From positions 1 to 64,000 of the forward strand of contig CAJXUY010000012.1 of the NCBI GenBank assembly GCA_913060665.1: a stretch of DNA of 64,000 nt, given 5' to 3'. This document shows positions 9,335 to 18,168 of this stretch, in pieces. How positions within the stretch are numbered: the stretch's first letter is position 1; each line of letters opens with the position of its first letter. The stretch comes from an uncultured Oleiphilaceae bacterium. Its GTDB lineage: Bacteria > Pseudomonadota > Gammaproteobacteria > Pseudomonadales > Oleiphilaceae. Made by a program: the position numbers and the translations under genes. The notes beneath the pieces are model-generated. The model saw only the letters and a list, made by a program, of their open reading frames with translations, ran no database searches and was not told where the DNA came from.

Positions 9335-10195
9335 TTAAAGTGAACAGATCAAACAAGCTTGATCTTCTGGATCATCATCATCCTGCCCCTTCAAAATATC
9401 CTGCCAACGACCACTACTATCTGATGACTTAGCGATGATTCCTTGTTCTTTTTCTCGTTTCTCTGCTTTTGCTACAAGTTCATCTAAAGAACCCTGGGAA
9501 CTCCAGGTATAGCCGTAACCACCAACATCAATAACACCATCTTTCCAATCAAATTTTTCACGAGTTCGCTGCTCAAAAGCTTTTGCCTTTTCGAACAATT
9601 CAGGGTGATTACGCTTTAAGCCAAGCCACTCATCCTGTCTTTGGAAGAAGCAAAAGTAGCAACCAGAGCGAGAGCGCCACTTGTAGTACTCTGGTATGCC
9701 TACTGTATCTTCAAGCATTCTGAATATATCTGCTCGAACAAGCCCATCTTCTATAAAAGGAAATACAGCCTTAATCGTCTCTTTTCGACTGATATAACCT
9801 TCCCGGTTCTCATCAGCTCGAATACCTACATATGAAATTACTGCATCATCACCTACAAAAGCTTCGAATGGCTTGATTTTCATTGACTGAGTACACCAGC
9901 GCTGCTTTGCTGAGGGTAAGTATTCATTATGAATTTTGAGCCATTCTTCAAATCCTTTGTCACTTCCTAAACGTAAAATAGGCTTGCCGAGGTAAGCTTC
10001 CAGCTTATCTAGAAACTCATAAATTTCTTTTAGTTCGGCTCCTGTATCTGTGAAGAAGTATTCCACTTTTTCATGTATTTCTGGGTAATGATCCTTTATA
10101 TAAATAGCTAATGCAGCACTATCTTTCCCACCGGAAATACCCACTACGTGCCTATATTTCGGGTCATTTATATGTTTCGAAAATGATTCACTCAT
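9335..10195 (-). CDS. sspD: SspD-like PAPS-reductase-family ATP pyrophosphatase
   Basis: A 286-residue protein of the PAPS reductase/N-type PP-loop family. The PP-loop SGGKDSA is at residues 21-27. Cysteines are found at W-C-T (near 103), in CYFCFF (near 179) and in CLIC at the C-terminus, consistent with metal or sulfur-transfer chemistry. It is much shorter than DndC (usually over 400 residues), which fits SspD better. It overlaps the large ATPase gene by 8 bases and so is coupled to it. In SspBCD systems this protein activates DNA for single-strand phosphorothioation with sulfur delivered by a cysteine desulfurase. No desulfurase lies nearby, so a housekeeping IscS-type enzyme probably serves. 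Confidence 0.8.
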   Translation of the reverse strand: MSESFSKHINDPKYRHVVGISGGKDSAALAIYIKDHYPEIHEKVEYFFTDTGAELKEIYEFLDKLEAYLGKPILRLGSDKGFEEWLKIHNEYLPSAKQRWCTQSMKIKPFEAFVGDDAVISYVGIRADENREGYISRKETIKAVFPFIEDGLVRADIFRMLEDTVGIPEYYKWRSRSGCYFCFFQRQDEWLGLKRNHPELFEKAKAFEQRTREKFDWKDGVIDVGGYGYTWSSQGSLDELVAKAEKREKEQGIIAKSSDSSGRWQDILKGQDDDDPEDQACLICSL

Positions 10196-13100
10196 TGGAT
10201 ACCCCCTTTAACGACTCTGAACTATTATTTGTAGGCGTTTTAGTTTCTTTGCTCTGGCGATAAGTTCTTAAAAACGAGTCAACTGTTTCTGCTAGTACGG
10301 CTAGCCTGAGCTCTTCATCAGGTAAACCTGTTAATACTTTTTCTATTGAATCTCTAACTTCACTTAGTGCGGAGCTACTTTTAGGATCTACAGCAACAAC
10401 CTCATCTAGAAACCCTTCCCCCTTCTTCACACTTCGTAAGAGATATACATCAAAATCTCCATCAATTTTGGCCGTACAGTCCTTTTCATGTAAACGAAGT
10501 TTCTCAAGATCAATAATCCTTCGGGTCAAATCATTCAAGCGGTATTCAGCCGTGTCCTGATCACTATCAAGCCATTTATCACTTGGTTTATGTCCAAGAA
10601 ACATCAAAACGTTCTTCAGCCAATCGTTGTCTGACCCAGTGTTTTTAGTAACATGCATAACGAAGGCTCTCAAGCCTTGGCTATCCACTGTATAGTTTTC
10701 AAGTCCATGACAATTTACAGAAACAATTTTTCGTAGTTCTGCTAATGAGAGCTTCATGTCGACATTGAAAGCTTGTGATAGTAACTCCTTCTGCCTATCC
10801 AGCATTGTTTGATAAGCGTTATTCAGTTCTCGTAATGACTCTTTTAATTTACCTGAAAATTCTTCACATTTATTTTCATCACCATCTAAAGCAGCTTGAT
10901 CAAAGCCTAAAGCTTTGGGTAATGCACTAAATAGGAGTTGCTCAGGAGATTTTGCTAAGTTAAATGCAGCTCTGATATCTATAGCCTGCTTTGATAATCC
11001 CCTTCGTGTTTTTTGGGTATATTGAGGCAAGCCTCCCATAAAGTTTGCTAACGGCTTTGCCAGCTGAAGCAAAGTGCGTTCTTCACTGTCACCATGAATA
11101 ACCTGAGAGTATTGTTTAAATATAGAAGCTCTCATGCCAGAAATACGGAAACGCTGAAAGCTAAACTCGTCTGGTCGCTTAACAAACTGCTCTAGCATCT
11201 CTTTAGTGAAATACGGGGCATAACGCCTCTTTTCATATAACGCTAGCTCATGCTGGTACACAATATATACAGCAACGTATAAAATTGGCAGTACACCAGC
11301 CTTTACGCCGTAAGGAGGGGCTATAAGTTCCGCATTTAGATCTGCAAAAGACTTAGCTTCTTTTTCTGTACTATCCAAAAACTTATCAATTCTGGCCCAT
11401 ACATGACGAATATTACTATGGTCATTATTCTCAAATGTCGTAGGCTGAGAAAAGCCCCAACCATTTAGCTCTTCACTTGGTTGATGCACTTTAGTTGCCA
11501 ATAGCAACGCACGATAAATAGCTTTCTCTGCCGGAAACTTTTCAATGCCTAAATCTTTCTCTTTAGCATTTTCGAGCATCGCAACCAATAATTTATTTCT
11601 TGCAGCATTTGCCTGAGCAGATGGTTTATCTCGATTTACCAACTCATTATAGATACGTGGCGACTTTGTATAAACGGACTCTAGGGCGGATGATAGAGAG
11701 TGTTGAAGCTGGCGTTTATTTCTAATAACTAATTTTTTATTAGAATGGTACCATTCACTTTCTTCCGGCCTATCCACAAGATTTTGCAATAGAGAGTCCG
11801 CAGATTGCTCAGAAGCAGTATACCGATCATCAAACTCTTTTTTAGCCACGGGGTCGGCATTCAGTTCTTGCCTATTTGAAAGAACCCGGCTTAAAGATAA
11901 GGTTTCTGACATTGCCTCCCTAAGTTGCATCCCGCTTAGACAAAGAACAACAATATCTAATTTTGAGTAATAATTAATGGCTGCTTTCTTAAAAAGCGCT
12001 TCATCATCTTGAGCAGAGGCAAGATAGAAAATAATTCTCGCTTCTTCACCTTCGGTAGGTAATGATTTGTAATTTTGCGCATCAACAAAAACAGGCACAA
12101 AGTAACGTAGTGTCCCATTTTTAATAGTGTATTTACGCGCGACAATGGGAAGCATGGACTTTGCGCTGTTTAGCTCATCTGCCAGAGAGAAATTGCCTAA
12201 ATTGTTTAGTTCCTCTTGTACTGCCGCTTCTAAATCAAAATCACTCCCCTGCCATACTCTGTATTCACCACTAAAGTGTCGATAAGTAATAACTGATTGA
12301 CTAGTAAGAGTCTCGATAGCCTTTTCAAAAAGCACTTTAGTTTTAAAGCAGGACTCCAAAATCGAGCTAGAGGCTTTAAACCCTCCTTTCCCACCGATGA
12401 TATTAAGAATACCAATGGTTTTTAGCAAATTAACCGTATCTTCATCCACATCACCCAGCCGCTCTATAGCCGTTACTACCTCTGCCCACCTGCGATGCGT
12501 AAGATAATCCCCCATAACCGCTGGCTGATTAGTAATAAAGTAATCATATATATGATGCGGTAGGACAAAATCACCTAAGCACTGCAGCTTAACTAGCATA
12601 TCGTGAAGACCAAAATCTTCATGGCTTCCTAAGTAACTAAATAAAGTTCGTTCATTTTGAGCTACCTTCTGACACAGCAATGGCAGTAAAAGAGCACTCA
12701 CTGGATGTAACGGATAGCACCCACTAAAAAGCTCTCTAGCCTCTGAATGATTTAAAGCCCCAGGCAGTGCATTCTGGCCTTCAAGAATCGTAATAATTTC
12801 ATCAGTAATTTTCGATAAAGTTATACCTTCTTTCGAATTCAGATTGTGATTAAATGCGGCAGAGACTACTCTCAGTACTTGCTCTGCAGACTCTAGAAAA
12901 GGTACCTCTTCAAAACGCCCTTGAACTTTAGACCATTCACTTTTAAGGCTTTCTCCTAGCCCTTTTGCATATTGTTCAAATGACTGATGTAAAAGCACAA
13001 ACAAAAACAAGTTTACTTTTGATCCTTTGCAGGCGTGCTCAGCTAAGGCCTGTAATAAATAGATGTCATTAGCACCGTAATGCCTGGCTTCGTACTCTAA

Positions 13101-13697
13101 GAACTTACCTAGCTCATCTATAATGAGCATAATTCCAGAACAGCCTTTTTTCTCAAGCTGCTCTTGCAAAGACTTCATCAAACTTACAATTTCTGTTGTT
13201 GATATCGCCTCTTGAGTAAGAGTGTCCTTAAGTTGAATTAGTATCTTGGGATTTTTACCCTTACTCCCTTTCCAATAGTTAGCTGCAGCATCACACATTC
13301 CTTTAACAATGCGTTTTCCTAGTGGTTCAGGTGCACCGGTTATTAAAACTTTTAAGTAACCTTCGGTTTTAGTTTCCTCTGTGAATTGCTCCCCCAAACT
13401 ATCATTTACTTTTGTAAGAATATTTCGTGCTTCACAACTTGTAGCTTCATTCGGGCCAGACAAGAGGTGCGATAAAAAAACTGAAAAGGAAGACTTCCCT
13501 GAGCCATAAGGTCCAACCAACGACCAAGCTCTAGGCGCCTGCTGTTCGTGGAATGCTTCTGATACTTTAGTAAGAGTACGAAGAGCTCTAGAAGTTGGTA
13601 TATATGCTCGAACAACCTCAATGGAGTTTGCATCACGCTCAAGGTTGATCGAGCGAGTATAGTGCGTATTAACACCAATTTTACCTATTAAACTCAT
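10188..13697 (-). CDS. sspC: SspC-like large P-loop ATPase
   Basis: An 1169-residue ATPase. Walker A is at residues 62-70 (GPYGSGKSS) and a Walker B-like run is at about 189-197 (IMLIIDELG). The rest is a very long helical region without other motifs I can name. Size and position between a DUF4007 gene and a PAPS-reductase-type gene match SspC, the ATPase of single-strand phosphorothioation. The large BrxC-type ATPases of BREX look similar, but no pglX, pglZ or brxL is present. It overlaps sspB by 4 bases and sspD by 8, so the three form one tight operon. Confidence 0.75.
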   Translation of the reverse strand: MSLIGKIGVNTHYTRSINLERDANSIEVVRAYIPTSRALRTLTKVSEAFHEQQAPRAWSLVGPYGSGKSSFSVFLSHLLSGPNEATSCEARNILTKVNDSLGEQFTEETKTEGYLKVLITGAPEPLGKRIVKGMCDAAANYWKGSKGKNPKILIQLKDTLTQEAISTTEIVSLMKSLQEQLEKKGCSGIMLIIDELGKFLEYEARHYGANDIYLLQALAEHACKGSKVNLFLFVLLHQSFEQYAKGLGESLKSEWSKVQGRFEEVPFLESAEQVLRVVSAAFNHNLNSKEGITLSKITDEIITILEGQNALPGALNHSEARELFSGCYPLHPVSALLLPLLCQKVAQNERTLFSYLGSHEDFGLHDMLVKLQCLGDFVLPHHIYDYFITNQPAVMGDYLTHRRWAEVVTAIERLGDVDEDTVNLLKTIGILNIIGGKGGFKASSSILESCFKTKVLFEKAIETLTSQSVITYRHFSGEYRVWQGSDFDLEAAVQEELNNLGNFSLADELNSAKSMLPIVARKYTIKNGTLRYFVPVFVDAQNYKSLPTEGEEARIIFYLASAQDDEALFKKAAINYYSKLDIVVLCLSGMQLREAMSETLSLSRVLSNRQELNADPVAKKEFDDRYTASEQSADSLLQNLVDRPEESEWYHSNKKLVIRNKRQLQHSLSSALESVYTKSPRIYNELVNRDKPSAQANAARNKLLVAMLENAKEKDLGIEKFPAEKAIYRALLLATKVHQPSEELNGWGFSQPTTFENNDHSNIRHVWARIDKFLDSTEKEAKSFADLNAELIAPPYGVKAGVLPILYVAVYIVYQHELALYEKRRYAPYFTKEMLEQFVKRPDEFSFQRFRISGMRASIFKQYSQVIHGDSEERTLLQLAKPLANFMGGLPQYTQKTRRGLSKQAIDIRAAFNLAKSPEQLLFSALPKALGFDQAALDGDENKCEEFSGKLKESLRELNNAYQTMLDRQKELLSQAFNVDMKLSLAELRKIVSVNCHGLENYTVDSQGLRAFVMHVTKNTGSDNDWLKNVLMFLGHKPSDKWLDSDQDTAEYRLNDLTRRIIDLEKLRLHEKDCTAKIDGDFDVYLLRSVKKGEGFLDEVVAVDPKSSSALSEVRDSIEKVLTGLPDEELRLAVLAETVDSFLRTYRQSKETKTPTNNSSESLKGVSNE

Positions 13698-14611
13698 GCT
13701 GCAACCTCCGAATTCTCAGTTGCGTAATGTTTCTGAAGCCAGGTTTCCGGCTCAATAGCTTGTATTTGGTAGAGTTGGTGTATTCCTGCAGTTTCACGGA
13801 TTTCATAACAACCTGGGTTATCATTTATCAAACACTCCAGCTTAGTTATAAGATCACTTTCCGTAAGCCTAAAGACAGAACCTGGCGCGGCATATTCATC
13901 TCTGCTATACATAAGCTCTTCAACAGGAATAGACACAACCTCTTTACTTTTCATGAGTTGTGATACAGCAAACCCAACAATAGACACAGGTAATCCAGGC
14001 CTTGCCATAGGTTTGCACTGGTAACTTTTCGCGCTACTCCCTTGATTTATCAATCGCAGCAAAGAAAGAGGTGAATCAAGTGCCTCTTCTATGGCTGCGC
14101 GAGAGTTTATCTTTACTTGGTTATACATCCGAGGAATAAGAGCTGCATCATTCTTTAATGTTGAAGGAGAAACCTTTGCCTTAGCATTTTCTTTGACCCA
14201 ATCACTCAGTGCTGTAGAAAGCTCTTGAGCAGTAAATTCTGGTTTGTGATATTTATTAAAGAACCAATACCAGGAAGTAGAAAGTTCAGCGTTAGTAGCC
14301 AACAGCCAATGCACTAACCAAATAGTAGCTTCATCCTCAAGATACGGGTCAAACCCACTTTCTTCATCAAAGATGAGATTTCCAATAGGTAGCAACCGAG
14401 TATCTGTAGCTGACATCAACTGGCAGGCGCGCAGCCAATACTGAATTGATGCCACCATATTCTTACCAACTCCAAGCGTAACAGTAGCTTCATCGTCTTT
14501 GAATATATTGGCATTCTTCTGTACAGCCTGTATACCTTTCGATAACCAGCCATAACGGAGTGCAAAGGTTTCATGACGGCCAAAAGCTGTTTTACCAGGA
14601 TTAAATTTCAT
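13694..14611 (-). CDS. sspB: SspB-like DUF4007 protein (candidate DNA-nicking subunit)
   Basis: A 305-residue DUF4007 protein beginning MKFNPGKTAFGRHETFALRYGW, the characteristic start of the family. DUF4007 proteins next to a PAPS-reductase-like gene and a large ATPase correspond to SspB, reported as the nicking component of single-strand phosphorothioation. The ATG at 14611 is preferred to the one at 14647 because it begins at the family start and follows GAGGTGA at about 9 bases. It overlaps the RHH gene by 11 bases, suggesting coupling to that regulator. No catalytic motif can be named by eye. Confidence 0.8.
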   Translation of the reverse strand: MKFNPGKTAFGRHETFALRYGWLSKGIQAVQKNANIFKDDEATVTLGVGKNMVASIQYWLRACQLMSATDTRLLPIGNLIFDEESGFDPYLEDEATIWLVHWLLATNAELSTSWYWFFNKYHKPEFTAQELSTALSDWVKENAKAKVSPSTLKNDAALIPRMYNQVKINSRAAIEEALDSPLSLLRLINQGSSAKSYQCKPMARPGLPVSIVGFAVSQLMKSKEVVSIPVEELMYSRDEYAAPGSVFRLTESDLITKLECLINDNPGCYEIRETAGIHQLYQIQAIEPETWLQKHYATENSEVAA

Positions 14612-14807
14612 CCGATGTATCACCTCTTTTAGTGGAAATTTCTCCAAATGACATCACCAACTGTCCCCTCCCCTCTAAGAACGTTTCAACATTGCCCAGA
14701 AACCAACTTTTCAAACTTTTACTTTCTTTAGACAATGCTTCATACAACTCTTGTTTAAGTTCAGGTTCAATCTCAATAACTATCCTACCGCTCTTGCCAA
14801 CACTCAT
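14601..14807 (-). CDS. Ribbon-helix-helix regulator heading the ssp operon
   Basis: A 68-residue protein with the ribbon-helix-helix pattern: a short beta strand (GRIVIEIEP), then two helices (ELKQELYEALSKESKSLKSWFLGNVETFL). It is the first gene of the sspBCD operon and overlaps sspB. A perfect 15-bp inverted repeat lies 10 to 43 bases before its start codon, the expected place for autoregulation. RHH proteins of this size are usually repressors or antitoxins; no toxin partner is beside it, so a repressor of the defence operon is the best reading. DndB plays a regulatory role in dnd loci; an RHH in this position in an ssp locus is not something I know as described. Confidence 0.75.
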   Translation of the reverse strand: MSVGKSGRIVIEIEPELKQELYEALSKESKSLKSWFLGNVETFLEGRGQLVMSFGEISTKRGDTSDEI

Positions 14808-14816
14808 AACTCATCC

Positions 14817-14850
14817 CATGTAACATAACATATAGATGTTATGTTACATG
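14817..14850. promoter_or_regulatory. Perfect 15-bp inverted repeat, probable RHH operator of the ssp operon
   Basis: Two 15-base arms (14817-14831, reading CATGTAACATAACAT, and 14836-14850) are exact reverse complements around the 4-base centre ATAG. Inside each arm TAACA and the related TAACAT repeat. It lies just before the RHH start codon on the minus strand and would overlap the promoter or leader of the sspBCD operon. Confidence 0.75.
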
Positions 14851-15478
14851 AAACACCAAATTAATACTGTTGCTTTCAATACTCTCGCCAACAGTAATTA
14901 CTCTAATATGCATCAGCTCAGCGACTCACAACTTATAGCCTACCAATCAAAACGACAAAATATGTCGTCAAAATACAAAAACTTCAATTAATTTATACTT
15001 CCCCCTAATCTAATACAAAGGAGATAAACAGGCATAACCCCCTCCTATTATGGGTAATAACTAAGTATTTATAATGAGTTATATCAAACGTAAAGGTCTG
15101 GAGCTACCCAGAAGTTGAAAGAGCAACATCAATCTAGCAGTTAATTCTATAAACCATCAATTTGCTAGATTGATAATGCACTTAATATTGTGATGGAGAT
15201 GAATAATTAGGCTCTGGATATTTAGATATATACCAGGTTGTTAATTTGCACCCCAAATCAAACCAAACCAACCAAAACAGCAATAAACACTTAAAACAAT
15301 TCATATTTAATCAATATATTTGTCATTGAATGCCTTGAATTTAATGCCTACCACGAATCCAGCTTATAAAAAGTCTATTTAGTGCCTTAATACGCAACCA
15401 TATAAAACTTTGACCCTGTTGAAAACCCATACAGTAGTTCTTGTTAACTCAACACAACTAATTAACAGGACATATACT
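14851..15478. other. Long intergenic region before the DUF3987 gene, with inverted repeats
   Basis: About 630 AT-rich bases without a convincing gene lie between the divergent ssp operon and the DUF3987 gene. A 6-bp inverted repeat (ACGACA/TGTCGT, 14952-14968) is present. A perfect 12-bp inverted repeat with arms ATCAATCTAGCA (15128-15139) and its complement (15163-15174) has a 23-base spacer. A run of CCAAA-type repeats occurs near 15250-15290. With a primase/helicase-like gene downstream this could be a replication or regulatory region, but that is inference. Confidence 0.5.
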
Positions 15479-17320
15479 ATGGAAAATAACGGAATAATAG
15501 AGCTTGAAGAAGCCGAGCTCATCACTCAAATATCAGGCGTTAATTCTGGCATAATTTTAAAGGGTCTGGCTTACGCAACCCAAACTGGGGATAGAGTGTG
15601 CATTTGCGAATGGGCCAGCAGCGAAGAAAACTATCTATTTGGTGATGCACAAGATGCATTAATTTATCTTGCTGAGTATTGCTATGATAAAGATCTGCCA
15701 GTGTTCAAAAATTCATCTCAGATTACAGCATCTATAAAGGACGAACGGCTTAAAGAACAGATAGAAAGCTTATACACCTTAGACTGCTCTATTAAGGATA
15801 TGGTTAAGCTTTCTACATATATAAGCTCTAGCAGCGTGCCTCCTCAAGAAAAACACGACCTAGTTACAGCCTCAATTGATTGGCAAAAACCAACCCTCAT
15901 AAAAAACAGACTATTGCCTGTTGAACCATTTAATTCAGACCTATTACCAGAACCTCTAATTGACTGGATTGCAGACATATCTATGCGTAAAAACAACGCC
16001 CCTATCGATTATGCAGCGGTTACTGTAATGGTCGTTTTAGGAATGCTTATTGGCAAGAAAATCTTAATACATCCAAAAAAATATGATGACTGGTTGGTTG
16101 TTGTTAACCTTTGGGGATGCATTATTGGCCGGCCGTCAATGCTGAAAACACCAACCCTAGACGATGTACTAAAATCACTTAAAGACTTAGAAAGAGAATC
16201 TAAGAAATTATATGAGGAGGATTTAAAACACTTTACAACAGAAGCAAAACTTAACGATTTAGAGAAGAAAGACGCCGAGCAGAAAGCAGGGAAAGCTATA
16301 AAAACTGGCAACCGTGCTGAAGCTGAACGACTGTTAAAAGAGGCAAATGAAAGCACTCCGCCTACACCGACAAGAAAACGGTACCTAGTGAATGATGCCA
16401 CCATAGAAAAAATGGGTGAACTATTATCTGAAAATCCAAATGGATTATTGATCAACAGAGACGAGTTATCAGGGTTTCTATCCACTATGGATCGTTCAGA
16501 TAAAGCGCAAGACAGGGCTTTCTATCTTGAGGCATGGAATGGGACAGGTAGTTTTACTTATGATCGTATAGGCCGAGGCACCATAGATATAGAGAGCTCT
16601 ATTGTTAGCTTAATAGGGGGGATACAGCCAGGTAAATTGCTTGCATATATGAAATCTATGTTTGACGGTTCTGGTGATGATGGATTGATACAACGCCTGC
16701 AGCTGATGGTTTTTCCTGATATAGGGGAGTTCATGCATATCGATAGATCTCCTGACCAGGAAGCTAAACGTAAAGCTTATAATATATTCACCACCCTCGC
16801 TGAAATACCTGAAAATGATGAAAGCAGGGTTTTACGTTTTTCCCCAGAAGGTCAGCATATTTTTGATGAATGGTATTCAGAATTCATTCCTAGACTGAGA
16901 GATGAATCTTGCCATCACCTAGAAGCGCATCTTAGTAAATATCCGTCATTAATGGCCAGCCTTGCTCTAATCATTCACATAATAGAGGACGGTGTTGTTG
17001 ATGGCGTATCAGGGGATGCTGCATTGAAGGCCATTGCTTGGTGCGAGTACCTTGAGAGCCATGCCAGAAGGGTTTATGGGCTTGCGAGTAACACACCTCA
17101 AGGGGCCATAACTTTATTGTCAAAGCTCAAGAGCCTTAACAACCCATTCAGGGTAAATGACTTCAACAATAAGGGCTGGTCAGGCTTAAAAAACGCTTCA
17201 GAAATACATCCAGCAATAACAACCTTATGTGAGCTTGGTTATCTTCACCCTGTGACCGAGAAAACAACTACTCGACCAAAAACACTCTATTACATCAACC
17301 CTGATATTTTAGAGGATTAA
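15479..17320 (+). CDS. DUF3987 (YfjI-type) island protein, helicase/primase-like
   Basis: A 613-residue DUF3987 protein. A degenerate P-loop appears near residues 216-223 (GRPSMLKT), then a charged helical insert, then the family's INRDELSGFL segment near residue 325 and SLIGGIQPGKLLAYM near residue 380. The family is common in prophages, satellites and integrated islands and is thought to act in replication, though this is not proven. The ATG at 15479 follows ACAGGA at about 8 bases; a TTG start at 15410 would add 23 residues but has no good site. It is followed immediately by a second gene, forming a two-gene operon. Confidence 0.75.
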   Translation: MENNGIIELEEAELITQISGVNSGIILKGLAYATQTGDRVCICEWASSEENYLFGDAQDALIYLAEYCYDKDLPVFKNSSQITASIKDERLKEQIESLYTLDCSIKDMVKLSTYISSSSVPPQEKHDLVTASIDWQKPTLIKNRLLPVEPFNSDLLPEPLIDWIADISMRKNNAPIDYAAVTVMVVLGMLIGKKILIHPKKYDDWLVVVNLWGCIIGRPSMLKTPTLDDVLKSLKDLERESKKLYEEDLKHFTTEAKLNDLEKKDAEQKAGKAIKTGNRAEAERLLKEANESTPPTPTRKRYLVNDATIEKMGELLSENPNGLLINRDELSGFLSTMDRSDKAQDRAFYLEAWNGTGSFTYDRIGRGTIDIESSIVSLIGGIQPGKLLAYMKSMFDGSGDDGLIQRLQLMVFPDIGEFMHIDRSPDQEAKRKAYNIFTTLAEIPENDESRVLRFSPEGQHIFDEWYSEFIPRLRDESCHHLEAHLSKYPSLMASLALIIHIIEDGVVDGVSGDAALKAIAWCEYLESHARRVYGLASNTPQGAITLLSKLKSLNNPFRVNDFNNKGWSGLKNASEIHPAITTLCELGYLHPVTEKTTTRPKTLYYINPDILED

Positions 17321-17324
17321 TGTG

Positions 17325-18002
17325 ATGGGTAAATACGCAGATAAATTAAAACAGCGAATAATAGCTAAACGAGCAGGTACCCACGTGATAAATTCTAAAA
17401 ATATAGATTTATCGGGTTTATCGGGTACCACTAACAGTGTTCTGAATAAAAATAATATAGATTTATCGGTTTTATCGCCTCCCCCTCAAAGCATTCTTAA
17501 TAAAAGAAAGTTGATAACGCTTGTTGATGTTCTTGCTGGCACTCAATTTAATGAGGCAATGGTCAATGATGGAGTAGCACGTTTTATGCAACCATTTGAT
17601 GAGCACGACATATGTGATATTGAAGAAGGCCGACTTAGTAGAGAGCAAGTCTCTGGTTATTTAGATTTATGGATCACTCAGAATGATGAATTATTCAAAA
17701 TATTAAAAGATCTACAGCCTGCTCAACAAGACATTAGTGAAGCATTCAATATTACTGATGAACTGGCTATGCAGGGGATATCAAGCCCACGAGGTGATTA
17801 CCTTTATATAACAAAGAAACTAGCCAACTACCCACTCAGCAAGAAAAGAGAAATATTAAAAACTTATGCCGCTGCCTGGTTAGATGCATGTATAGACGAG
17901 CCAGTAACATCCAAGAAAGCTAATGCAGGTAGACGGACTGCTAATATATGGTTAAGAACTGAAAACTTTTTATCTGATAATGCGCATAGACCTACCCGAT
18001 AA
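17325..18002 (+). CDS. Hypothetical partner of the DUF3987 protein
   Basis: A 225-residue protein whose start lies 5 bases after the DUF3987 stop, with AGAGGA as ribosome site. I recognise no domain. Residues 20-60 contain an internal duplication (NIDLSGLSG... and NIDLSVLSP..., each followed by a V/I-LNK segment). At the DNA level this is part of a set of GATTTATCGG repeats that recurs inverted over the stop codon, so this stretch may be conserved as DNA and not as protein. A DNA-binding or replication-accessory role is possible. Confidence 0.6.
   Translation: MGKYADKLKQRIIAKRAGTHVINSKNIDLSGLSGTTNSVLNKNNIDLSVLSPPPQSILNKRKLITLVDVLAGTQFNEAMVNDGVARFMQPFDEHDICDIEEGRLSREQVSGYLDLWITQNDELFKILKDLQPAQQDISEAFNITDELAMQGISSPRGDYLYITKKLANYPLSKKREILKTYAAAWLDACIDEPVTSKKANAGRRTANIWLRTENFLSDNAHRPTR
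17406..17427 (+). repeat. Iteron-like repeat, copy 1
   Basis: A 22-base element, GATTTATCGGGTT then TATCGGGTA, inside the start of the 225-residue gene. It matches the inverted copy at 17993-18014 at 21 of 22 positions. Confidence 0.7.
17460..17477 (+). repeat. Iteron-like repeat, copy 2 (partial)
   Basis: An 18-base partial copy, GATTTATCGGTTTTATCG, 54 bases after copy 1. It is the exact reverse complement of 17997-18014. Confidence 0.7.
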
Positions 18003-18014
18003 AACCGATAAATC
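17993..18014 (-). repeat. Iteron-like repeat, inverted copy 3
   Basis: The reverse complement of this 22-base stretch matches copy 1 with one change and copy 2 exactly over 18 bases. It spans the stop codon of the 225-residue gene, so the gene is bracketed by inverted copies about 570 bases apart. Confidence 0.7.
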
Positions 18015-18168
18015 TCTCTTGACTACTCATCAAGTAATAATCGAACGCAGATAATAGACAGCCTAAAACAACGACTACTTAACAAAGTTGGCAATATAAT
18101 TTCATTGCCTAACCGTTAACAAATATAATATATATCCAATAAAATCAATCGTTCACAACGGATGTGAA

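Noticed and set aside
10188-13697. BREX system (BrxC-like ATPase with PAPS reductase)
   Set aside because: There is no pglX, pglZ, brxL or brxA/B; DUF4007 plus the phosphorothioation-associated families fit an ssp locus better.
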